This document shows positions 50,031 through 58,850 of a stretch of 64,000 bases of DNA, in pieces. Under the pieces are notes generated by a model. The model did no database searches. It saw only the letters and a program-made list of their open reading frames with translations, and was not told the origin of the DNA. Where the stretch lies: the NCBI GenBank assembly GCA_963575745.1, contig CAUYUJ010012158.1:378501-442500 (forward strand), written 5' to 3'. The DNA is from Prorocentrum cordatum. Its lineage: Eukaryota > Sar > Dinophyceae > Prorocentrales > Prorocentraceae. The position numbers and the translations under genes were made by a program. Position 1 is the first letter of the stretch, and every line of letters starts with the position of its first letter.

Positions 50031-50520
50031 CGAAGAGGGGGATGGGGCGGGGCTCGCCCCACTCGCCAGGGGCCCCCTCGCCGCCGCCAGTGCCTCTTCA
50101 GCGAGCTTCGCGGCGCGCGCCGTGGGCCCCTTACCCCCCCGGCCACAGAAGCATCGGCATCGGATGTGGCTGCTGCTCGGCTCGGTGCTCTTGCTGCTCA
50201 GCTTCATTGCGGGCGTTTGGATCGGTCGTCGCTGGCCGAAGGCCCCTGAACCGAGCCCGACTTCTCCACCGCCCCCGCCAGCTGTGGCGCTTCCACCGCT
50301 TCCACCAGGGCCACCAGGCAGCCGCTCGTCGTCGTCGTCGACGAGCCCACCGGAGCCGAGCCCGACCCCTCCTCCGCCCGGACCGCCAGAGCCGCGCCTG
50401 AGGGCCCCTGGATCGAGCCTGAGCCAAATCACGATGGTGGTGACCGCGCCCTCTGGGAAGGCCTTCCACTTGCGGGATGATTGCAAAGGCCTGAATTTAC
50501 CTCGCGATGCTGCTGAGGGT
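50030..50520 (+). CDS. Single-pass membrane protein exon with His/Cys motif
   Basis: Follows an octamer and GTC run at 49,994-50,030. Reads a Ser/Glu/Ala-rich lead, then a transmembrane helix MWLLLGSVLLLLSFIAGVWI (about 50,163-50,222) followed by basic GRRWPK, a Pro/Ser-rich linker, then SQITMVVTAPSGKAFHLRDD and CKGLNLP. The last part with the next exon gives H-x4-C-x3-L ... LC-x2-C, a probable small zinc-binding unit. Membrane anchor predicted; function unknown. Confidence 0.55.
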
Positions 50521-50836
50521 TGGGAACGCGGGGGCCCGCCCAGGCTTGAATCTCTCTCTCCGCCCCCCTGCCCTGCCTGTGCTTTCTCTTCCCCCATGCC
50601 CTGCCCTGCCTGTGCTTTCTCCTTCCCCACTGCCCTGCCTGTGGTGCCTCCTTCCCCCTCCCCCCCTCCTCCTCCCTCCCTCTCCTCTTCCCCCTTATCC
50701 GTCTTCCTCTTCTTTCCTTCGACTCCTCCTTTTCCTCGTCGCCACATCCCTCCACCTCCTTCTCCTCCATTTCGCCCTCGACTGGAAAAGCGAACCCCCG
50801 GTTCCCAACCCCTGTTTCCGGCCGCCTGGACCGCAG

Positions 50837-50885
50837 GAATGTGAAATATTTGCCATTGTGCAAGATATGCGCCAAGCGCGAGTAG
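50837..50885 (+). CDS. Terminal exon completing the Cys motif
   Basis: After CTGGACCGCAG reads NVKYLPLCKICAKRE and a TAG at 50,883-50,885. Cys-x2-Cys completes the motif begun at about 50,470. The intervening intron holds degenerate octamers (GTGCTTTC twice). The exact donor is not resolved. Confidence 0.5.
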
Positions 50886-51149
50886 GTGCCCCGCCCGTTC
50901 AGGGGGGGGCCAACCTTCTAAATAGCAGAGAGTAGGTGCCCCGCCTGTTCAGAGGGGGCCTGCCTGTGCCATGCCGCAGCTTGGAAGAACGCATTCCTCC
51001 TCCTCCTCCTGCTCCTCCTTCTCTGCCTCGGATGCCCAGGAAGGGGGGGAGAGGAGAGGAGAGGAGGACGATGTGGGAGAGGAACGGAAAATGAGGAGGA
51101 GGAGAAGGGTTCGAAGGGGTAGAGATCCAGCCCTAGCTGCACCCCACCC

Positions 51150-51245
51150 CGCGAAAAGTAGTTAGCACAAGTGTTCCAACCCGCGAAAAGTAGTTAGCGC
51201 AAGTGTTCCAACCCGCGAAAAGTAGTTAGCACAAGTGTTCCAAGG
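51150..51245 (+). repeat. 32-bp tandem repeat carrying GTTAGCAC
   Basis: Three units of CGCGAAAAGTAGTTAGCACA plus AGTGTTCCAACC; the middle unit has GTTAGCGC. Confidence 0.9.
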
Positions 51246-51399
51246 AGTAGATAGCACACGCTGGCCTGGATCCATTCCGCAACGCCCAAAGAGATAGGAT
51301 TTTCAGGCCCAAGAGGGCACCGAAGAAGATAGCACAGTTACCAGGCGGTGCTAACTTTTCCTTGGAATGCTCGTGCTAACTTTTCGTTGCTGACTATAT

Positions 51400-52200
51400 C
51401 GGATGGCTACGTACTATTGGGACCTACGACCAAGGGATTATTACCAGCCTATGGCAAAAAAATGAGGGGGGCGGCGGTCTTTCTAATTATGCAGCCGTCA
51501 CCCTACAATTACACGGGCTCCCACTACCTACGCCCTCTCCCCCACCAACTCCCACTTCCCAACCTATCATCTTTCTCCAGGCAATCAGCTCTCTACGAGT
51601 GTCACTCACATACGGGGTTTGCCTGTCATACAGTATTGTTGATGCACGCTCGAAGTCTGAAGTACCGTGACATCGTAATGGACAGCACACAGAACGACAG
51701 TACATGATAATGGGTACACATCGAGTACTACGACAGCACACACAGGGAACTACCATACCACATCAACCAGCACAGACATGCGATTGTGATCCGACCACGG
51801 TTCGACCTCTCCTCTCCCGCTCAGCTACATCCAGCTCTTGCCTGCTTAAGCTATCACAAATGTTACCTATCTCGACATCCAGAGAATAGTGTGAGTAAGA
51901 GTTGCATACTAAGGAAAGGCACAGGACTCCGACACCAGCGAACCACTGTGCCTACGCCTACTATCACATCAAGGTCTTACTACGATTCCTTACGGCCCAA
52001 CCACTGGGAACTAAGGAAACGACTACAATATCTAAGGTGCACAACAGTAGGCGGGAACAACTAAGGTAACGAGGAATGGTATACAGCTCGACATACCACC
52101 AGAGGACATTTGCGACTCGAGCATCTTCGCGGCTTCCCATCCAGTGCTGGCGGCCACCCCGCCTACATCCAGAGCCAGCGCCCAGAGGGCGCGCGACCAG
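51400..52200. other. Repeat-free, lower-GC stretch without a certain gene
   Basis: Starts straight after the last octamer repeat (GTGCTAACTTTTCGTTGCTG at 51,373). Simple repeats stop and composition shifts. A 119-codon frame (51,348-51,707) is open but not recognised. May be the 5' flank of the ORF at 52,208. Confidence 0.4.
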
Positions 52201-52207
52201 TGCGGCG

Positions 52208-53029
52208 ATGGCGGCGCAGGCGCACATGGAGAAGGGCGAGATGGCGAAGCAGCATGATGCAGGAGACCATCTGCAGCCGACGATTGTGCAGAAGCCGCTC
52301 GACAGAGGAGGCATGGGAGGAGCTGCGGACCAAGTGGCGGGCACGGCGGCGTACAGGCTCGAGATCGCGCACAACACGCTCCAGAGTGCGGCCGCATCGT
52401 TCAAGGTGGCGACCGAGCACAGCAAGAAGGCCCTCCACGCGCTCCACAAGCAGCGGGAGAGGGTCGTGACCACCCTGGGCCGCTTGAATGCGAAGAGCCT
52501 CAACCCACACGAGGAGGCGGAGCGCAGCCAAGCGGAGCTCTACCTCAAGGAGCAGCTCCGCGACATCAACGGCGCCATCAGCTCAATGAGGAGCGCCATC
52601 GGCATCACCGACGACAAGATGGGCAAGACCACGCACGGGCCGATGCCATGGGAGCTGGACTTCACGAGGCGCCAGTACGACGAGCTCGACAACATATACA
52701 CGCGCTGGACGAAGGGCCCGCACGGCTACGCCTACGACGAGGCGTTCTTCGATGGCGACCTGCAGACGGAGCTAATGTTGGAGCCGCAGATGGAGATAAA
52801 GGACTACCTCCAGCCACCACGCAGGCCGCCGTGCACCAACCCGAGCAAGAGCATCGAGGGCTGGGAGAACCGTGGCAAGGTTCTCAGCAGTGAGGCCAGC
52901 TCGAGCACCACCCCAGCCGCCGCCTCGGCAGTCACTAAGGATGACAGCTCAGGCCAGAGCAAGGACATCAGGCTGTCCTCGCCAAGGGCGGCAGCGGCGG
53001 CAGGCTGGGGCATAGGGCAGCAGCAGTAG
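52208..53029 (+). CDS. Intronless ORF, coiled-coil protein of unknown function
   Basis: ATG at 52,208 opens 273 codons to tandem TAG stops at 53,027. The N-part is Gln/Gly/Ala-rich. A long helix follows (RLEIAHNTLQSAAASFKVAT, EHSKKALHALHKQRERVVTT, EERSQAEL-like region, LKEQLRDINGAISSMRSAIG), then a Trp/Tyr-rich part (MPWELDFTRRQYDELDNIYT, RWTKGPHGYAYDEAFFDGDL) and a Ser/Ala-rich tail. The frame is also open upstream to 52,076, but the residues there are not protein-like. No octamers or introns, unlike the cluster upstream, so it may be a retroposed gene or retroelement structural protein. Codon usage favours G/C-ending codons. Confidence 0.65.
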   Translation: MAAQAHMEKGEMAKQHDAGDHLQPTIVQKPLDRGGMGGAADQVAGTAAYRLEIAHNTLQSAAASFKVATEHSKKALHALHKQRERVVTTLGRLNAKSLNPHEEAERSQAELYLKEQLRDINGAISSMRSAIGITDDKMGKTTHGPMPWELDFTRRQYDELDNIYTRWTKGPHGYAYDEAFFDGDLQTELMLEPQMEIKDYLQPPRRPPCTNPSKSIEGWENRGKVLSSEASSSTTPAAASAVTKDDSSGQSKDIRLSSPRAAAAAGWGIGQQQ

Positions 53030-53139
53030 TAGAGAGCAGACTGCACTAGGCCTGGCCTCCCCTTTTTTTTTCTCTCCCCACTACCGCTACAAGGGAGAGC
53101 TCGGCAGCAGCACTCAACGCATGAGCCAGTGCGGCCATG

Positions 53140-53570
53140 CACTACATACTACGTAAGCCGAGGGCAGGGAGTACCAGGCCGCCTCTTTTTCTTTTTTGCC
53201 TCTCTACCGTCCTGGGAGTGGGGGAGAGGTGGGAGGAGGGGGGCGGTGGTGGGCGGGCTCTCAGCGGTGAGGGGTGCGCCCAGCGAGGCAGCCCCACATC
53301 GCCTGCAACAGTCGACAGGCCGCAACCGAGGCAGGGTCTCCCTGCTAGCGAGGCACGGGGCCCCGTCGACACAGGCGGGCCCCGACGCCTCAGGCGGCCC
53401 CCCCAAAGCAAGGGTGGGCCCGCATCCGTATGCTTCCCAGGGGTCAAAGCCTTTTTCGGTAGGCGGCAAGACCAGACCCCCAAGGGCCTTATCCTTATCC
53501 TCCCCCTCCCCCTCCCCCTCCACAATTACTCAATATGAATACTACTCTCCCTCTTCCCCTGATGACGTCT
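53140..53570. other. Spacer, overlapping open frames only
   Basis: Both strands open. Contains CCCCCTCCCCCTCC at 53,497-53,520. Nothing recognised. Confidence 0.4.
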
Positions 53571-53574
53571 TGGG

Positions 53575-54115
53575 AATATTCGCACCCCCCCCGCGTATTG
53601 TTTTTTACACACAGGTTTCCCTGGAGTTGGGTTTTCGTTTGCATTTTTTTCCAAAATGCTACTCGCTGAAGCGCCAGCCTCATTTTCGGGCCCCGCTCGT
53701 TCCGAATCGTGCTCCCGCTGCTGCGCTGGCCTCATTTCCGCTGGTGCCCGGGCTGCACGCCCGAGCTGGCGCCCGGGCCGGCCCTCGGGCCGGGTCCAGA
53801 GCCGGTTCCGGCCGGCGCTGGAAAATCGAGTTCCGAGGCGGCGCCGAAAAAAGGCTATTCTAATACACATTGTTCTTTTGAGAATGCTGCATTTCTGCTT
53901 CCGGCGCCCAGGAGGCCTCCCGGGCCGATTCCGACGCCCAGGCCGGCGCCTGAGCCGGCGCCCGGGCCGGATGCCCGAATCGGCGCCCGGGCCAGCGCCC
54001 GGGCCGGGTCCGGAGCCGGTTCCCGCCGGCGCCGGAAAATCGAGTTCCGATGCGGCGCCGAAAAAAGGCCATTCCAATACAATTTTTTCTTTTGAAAAGC
54101 AATGCTAGGTTGATA
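53575..54115 (+). repeat. Tandem duplication of a CCGGCGCC-rich repeat with GGAAAATCGAGTTCCGA
   Basis: GGAAAATCGAGTTCCGA, GCGGCGCCGAAAAAAGGC and ATTC(T/C)AATACA occur at 53,820-53,870 and again at 54,035-54,085, preceded each time by CGGGCCGGGTCC-GAGCCGGTTC. The unit is about 220 bp. Upstream CGTATTGTTTTTTACACAGG resembles the TATTGTTTTTTACAGG of the 55-57 kb repeats, and GCTCCCGCTGCTGCG-TGGCC matches 416-437. Confidence 0.8.
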
Positions 54116-54363
54116 CAACGCTTCGCGGTGCTCTTCTACGCCATGCCATGCCGTGCTCTACAATGCATCGCGTACCCTTTCGGGATCATCGCCCTGCTTG
54201 ACATCCGAGTGTGCGAGTAGAGAGGGGATCTGCGCCATGGTAAGGGATGGGAGGGAGGGGTAGGATGTCAGCTATGACGCGAACGCACCTAGCTTGCCCT
54301 CCCCCCCCCCTCTCCCGCCCCCGCCTCGCCCCCCTTCCCCCGCTGGACCTCTCCCCAGACCCC

Positions 54364-54390
54364 CGACGTCATGATTTTTTCATGACGTCG
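54364..54390. repeat. Perfect hairpin, 11-bp stem
   Basis: CGACGTCATGA, TTTTT, TCATGACGTCG. A relaxed copy (CGTGATTTTTTCATGACTCG) follows at about 54,509. Confidence 0.85.
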
Positions 54391-54727
54391 ACCCCCCGAG
54401 GTCCCGACCCTTTCCCCATGACCGGCTTTGCATCCTGAGTCGTTTTTTGACGCTCCCGAAGGCCCGGTGAGGGCCCCCGGAGGCCGAAAATTAGGAAAGA
54501 CCTCCCGTCGTGATTTTTTCATGACTCGAGGGGGTCTGGGCCCCCTCCCGCAGGGCGGGGGCCCTCCACGCCACGGCGAGGAGCGGGCCTCCTCGGCTCG
54601 CCCCGGCGCCCGACGGCGCGCCTGCGCCTCCTTCCGAGGCAGCGGCCCCTGCTCTGCGAAGCCCCTCCGCTGGCTCCGTTCTCGGTGGCCCTCGGGTCCT
54701 GCAGAGGGCCCCTGGGGGCCGAGGGGA

Positions 54728-57700
54728 GGAGGAGGAGTAGGAGTAGGAGTAGGAGTAGGAGTAGGAGTAGGAGTAGGAGTAGGAGTAGGAGTCAAGCTAG
54801 CCAGCTCGAGCGAGTCAAGCATGGCATGCCCAGTCCCACCCGCCCTCCCACAACATAAGAAGCAAAGCTGGCACAACTGGGGGCCGAAGTCACACCGGCC
54901 AGCCGGTTTGGTACAGCTGATGCGGCCGCGATGGCGGTTGCCGACGGGAACTGGCGAGCGCGTGTTGAATGCCGCGCACGCATTGCCAGACGAGTCGAGA
55001 ATGGCCCGGTACACCGCAGGAAGCCTGAAGGCCCCAACTTGTATTGTTTTTTTATAAAGGGGGGGTTTGGATGGGCGGGCGCGGGGTGTGCGCCGCATCC
55101 CATTCCTGCCAAGCATTTTGCGACGTGGACGACAGGACGTCCATGCTGAGAGGAAAAACGTTGGTGCGCGGCGCCGAGGCGAGAGCGACATGTCACCCCT
55201 TCGCGCGGGGTGTGCACCGCGTCCCATTCCTGCCACGCATTTTGCGACGTGACGACAGCACGACCATGTTGACAAGAAAAACAAAAACTGTGTATTGTCT
55301 TTTGCAGATTAGAATGGGACGGATTGGATGGGCGGGCGCGGGGTGTGCGCCGCGTCCCATTCCTGCTATGCATTTTGCGACGTGGACGACAGGACGTCCA
55401 TGCGACGGTGCCAATGACGGCGACGACTCTAGAAGGATTTGAGCATGCGCTCGCGGCGACGCGCGCGCATGTCGCCCGCGTGGTATTTTTTGCACAGGAT
55501 TCGCGGCCTGGGTGCATGACAGAGCATCGCGAGTGCACCGCGCGATGACGTGAAATCGCTGGATTTGACCGAATTCTTAAGATTCCTATGGTTTTCCTAT
55601 GATTTCAGCAAGAGAGCCCGGGCAGGAAATTGTAGAATTTTTGTGAAAAAAACATTGGGTTTTTGATGTTTTTATGTTGAAATGCTTGCAAACACACGGT
55701 GTTCGGTAGGATTCTGACATGAACGCGCGCGTGTGCTCTTTGTGGTATTTTTTGCAATGGATTATCGCCGTGGACGACAGGACGTCCATGTCGAGAGGAA
55801 AAAATAAGAAACATGTTGATTTTGTATTGTTTTTTACAGGTTAGGATGGGACCACCCGGATGCGGCCCCTATCGGCCGGCCTGAGGGGGGAGTAGGAGTA
55901 TATTCTAATAAGGAATAAGGATAGGAGTAGGAGTGGGAGTAGGAGGGAGTAGGAGTAGGAGTAGGAGTAGGAGTCAAGCTAGCCAGCTCGAGCGAGTCAA
56001 GCATGGCATGCCCAGTCCCTGCCCTCCCACAACATAAGAAGCAAAGCTGGCACAACTGGGGGCCGAAGTCACACCGGCCAGCCGGTTTGGTACAGCTGAT
56101 GCGGCCGCGATGGCGGTTGCCGACGGGAACTGGCGAGCGCGTGTTGAATGCCGCGCACGCATTGCCAGACGAGTCGAGAATGGCCCGGTACACCGCAGGA
56201 AGCCAGAGGTGGCCGGAGGAAGCCCGACGGTCTGACAGGACACCCCAAAACATTTTTGTGAAAAAGCATTGGGTTTTTGATGTTTTTATGTTGAAATGCT
56301 TGCAAACACACGGTGTTCGGTAGGATTCTGACATGAACGCGCGAGTGTGCTCTTTGTGGTATTTTTTGCACAGGATTCGCGGCCTGGGTGCATGACAGAG
56401 CATCGCGAGTGCACCGCGCGATGACGTGAAATCGCTGGATTTGACCGAATTCTTAAGATTCCTATGGTTTTCCTATGATTTCAGCAAGAGAGCCCGGGCG
56501 GGAAATTTGTACAATTTTTGTGAAAAAAAACATTGGGTTTTTGATGTTTTTATGTTGAAATGCTTGCAAACACACGGTGTTCGGTAGGATTCTGACATGA
56601 ACGCGCGCGTGTGCTCTTTGTGGTATTTTTTGCAATGGATTATCGCCGTGGACGACAGGACGTCCATGTCGAGAGGAAAAAATAAGAAAACATGTTGATT
56701 TTGTATTGTTTTTTACAGGTTAGGATGGGACCACCCGGATGCGGCCCCTATCGGCCGGCCTGAGGGGGGAGTAGGAGTATATTCTAATAAGGAATAAGGA
56801 TAGGAGTAGGAGTAGGACTAGACTAGGAGTAGGAGTCAAGCTAGCCAGCTCGAGCGAGTCAAGCATGGCATGCCCAGTCCCACCCGCCCTCCCACAACAT
56901 AAGAAGCAAAGCTGGCACAACTGGGGGCCGAAGTCACACCGGCCAGCCGGTTTGGTACAGCTGATGCGGCCGCGATGGCGGTTGCCGACGGGAACTGGCG
57001 AGCGCGTGTTGAATGCCGCGCACGCAATGCCAGACGAGTCGAGAATGGCCCGATACACCGCAGGAAGCCAGAGGTGGCCGGAGGAAACCCGACGGTCTGA
57101 CAGGACACCCCAAAACATTTTTGTGAAAAAGCATTTGGTGTTTGATGTTTTTATGTTGAAATGCTTGCAAACACACGGTGTTCGGTAGGATTATGACATG
57201 AACGCGCGAGTGCGCTCTTTGTTGTATTTTTGGCACAGGATTCGCGGCCTGGGTGCATGACAGAGCATCGCGAGTGCACCGCGCGATGACGTGAAATCGC
57301 TGGATTTGACCGAATTCTTAAGATTCCCATGGTTTTCCTGTGATTTCAGCAAGAGAGCCCGGGCGGGAAATTTGTACAATTTTTGTGAAAAAACATAGGG
57401 TTTTTGATGTTTTTATGTTGAAATGCTTGCAAACACACGGTGTTCGGTAGGATTCTGACATGAACGCGCGCGTGTGCCCTTTGTGGTATTTTTTGCAATG
57501 GATTATCGCCGTGGACGACAGGACGTCCGTGTCGAGAGGAAAAAATAAGAAACATGTTGATTTTGTATTGTTTTTTACGGGTTAGGATGGGACCCCCCGG
57601 ATGCGGCCCCTAATGGCCGGCCTGAAGGGGGAGTAGGAGTATATTCTAATATGGAATAAGGATAGAAGGAGTAGGAGGAGTAGGAGGAGTAGGGGGAGGA

Positions 57701-57735
57701 GGAGGAGGAGGAGGAGGAGGAGGAGGAGGAGGCTC
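54728..57735 (+). repeat. Tandem/dispersed repeat array, three units
   Basis: Units begin with a GGAGTA run and GTCAAGCTAGCCAGCTCGAG at 54,790, 55,972 and 56,835 (spacing 1,182 and 863 bp). Each contains a 200-bp block ending GTACACCGCAGGAAGCC, a TTTTTGATGTTTTTATGTTG module present twice per full unit, GTGGACGACAGGACGTCCATG, TTTGTATTGTTTTTTAC(A/G)GG and CCTATCGGCCGGCCTGA ... TATTCTAATAAGGAATAAGG. The two latter units are about 97% identical. Minus-strand open frames are shared between copies, but two frames are equally open, so coding is unproven. Confidence 0.95.
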
Positions 57736-57797
57736 TGGAGACTCTGGATTACGACGAGGTGTGCCGAGAACGATGCACCAAGCCACAAAAAGGAACC

Positions 57798-58850
57798 TCA
57801 GACACGCCGAACACAGCGTTCAACACAAACGAAGATTGGAACAGGCCTGTAGAAACCACCTCCAACCTTCTCGCCAGAGGGCCCTTTCCCTTGGATGAGG
57901 TAACTCCTCTTGAAATGCCTCGGAGAACCCAAGGGCGGCCTACCTAAACACGGCTTAGAAATGAGAAGCCCTCGAGACACACCTAGCAGCACATTTTGAA
58001 CACCAGATCATTGGGCCAGCACGCCAGAGTTTATGGGACGGGTGCGCTTCCCTGACCCCTTTAGGATCACCACCGCACGGAAGCCCCGCAAGGTCACACC
58101 GCCGAGCACGGCTATCTCCGCACCTTCCGCACACCCATCGTCCCCTAAACCTATGAATGACATGTCCTCCATCTTCAGAGAGGACAAGAAAGGAACTGCG
58201 ATCTACTCTGCTGCTCTCATTCACCTGTGCATCACTCCATCCTCCTTTCTGACACAGCCGCAAGATGCGCAGCACACATCTCAAGGTGAGCGGGACGGCG
58301 GCCTCCCGCAGTTTCCTGACCTGCTCACTGGGCCTCTCGCGTGGATGGCCGTCCGCCCCCATTCTCGCATAGTAGTCAGCACTTCTGTTCCCGTTCCAGT
58401 ACGTCATATTGATTCCTTGATCAGCAGCTTTGCTCCTCGTCATGTGCGAGGGGATCCACTCGAATTCAATCTCGTCAACTCCGATGTCTTGTACAACCCG
58501 CCAAAAAATCTTCCACAGCTCCATATACTGATGCCCAGCCTGGCACCCGTATGGAAATCCCAACGTCCATGCTGTCTTGAGACCTTTGTAGTCGGTGACA
58601 ATAGTGATGCGCCCTGCAGAGTTGTGCTGCAAGGCCTTTGTTGCGCCCCAGATTTCACCAGCACCTGAGGTCTGCCAGGGATACGGTACAGGTCCCGAAG
58701 CCGCCGCCACAGTAGCACCAGCCTCATCAATCATGACAAAGGACCATCCAGCACGTTCTCGAACTTCACAGTGTGGAAAAATACAGCTGCCATCAATGCA
58801 CACCACACCACTGATGAGTCCACTAACAGTGCCTTGTGCCAATTGATTAT
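57798..58850 (-). pseudogene. LINE ORF2, RNase H and zinc-binding tail
   Basis: In the frame starting near 58,842: SGVVCIDGSCIFPHCEVRER (first Asp), GEIWGATKALQH (Glu), IVTDYKGLKTAWTLG (Asp), WNGNRSADYYARMGADG (fourth acidic residue), the RNase H quartet. Then two zinc-like units, GRWVCGRCGDSRARRCDLAG and HPSHKLWRAGPMIWCSKCAA. That frame stops at 57,955. The matching C-terminal end (KPCLGRPPLGSPRHFKRSYL, IQGKGPSGEK) is in another frame to 57,798, so an indel lies near 57,985. RNase H would remove the RNA strand during target-primed reverse transcription. Confidence 0.8.

Noticed and set aside
25227-51380. Octamer as a branch point (TGCTAAC resembles TACTAAC)
   Set aside because: Only the AAC variants fit. 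The majority form TGCTATC lacks the branch A, and distances to the next AG range from 15 to over 130 nt.
54790-57118. Conserved protein of about 90-130 residues on the minus strand in the repeat array
   Set aside because: Two minus frames and one plus frame are all open in each copy, the copies are too similar to test selection, and the old copy at 0.6 kb does not preserve any frame.
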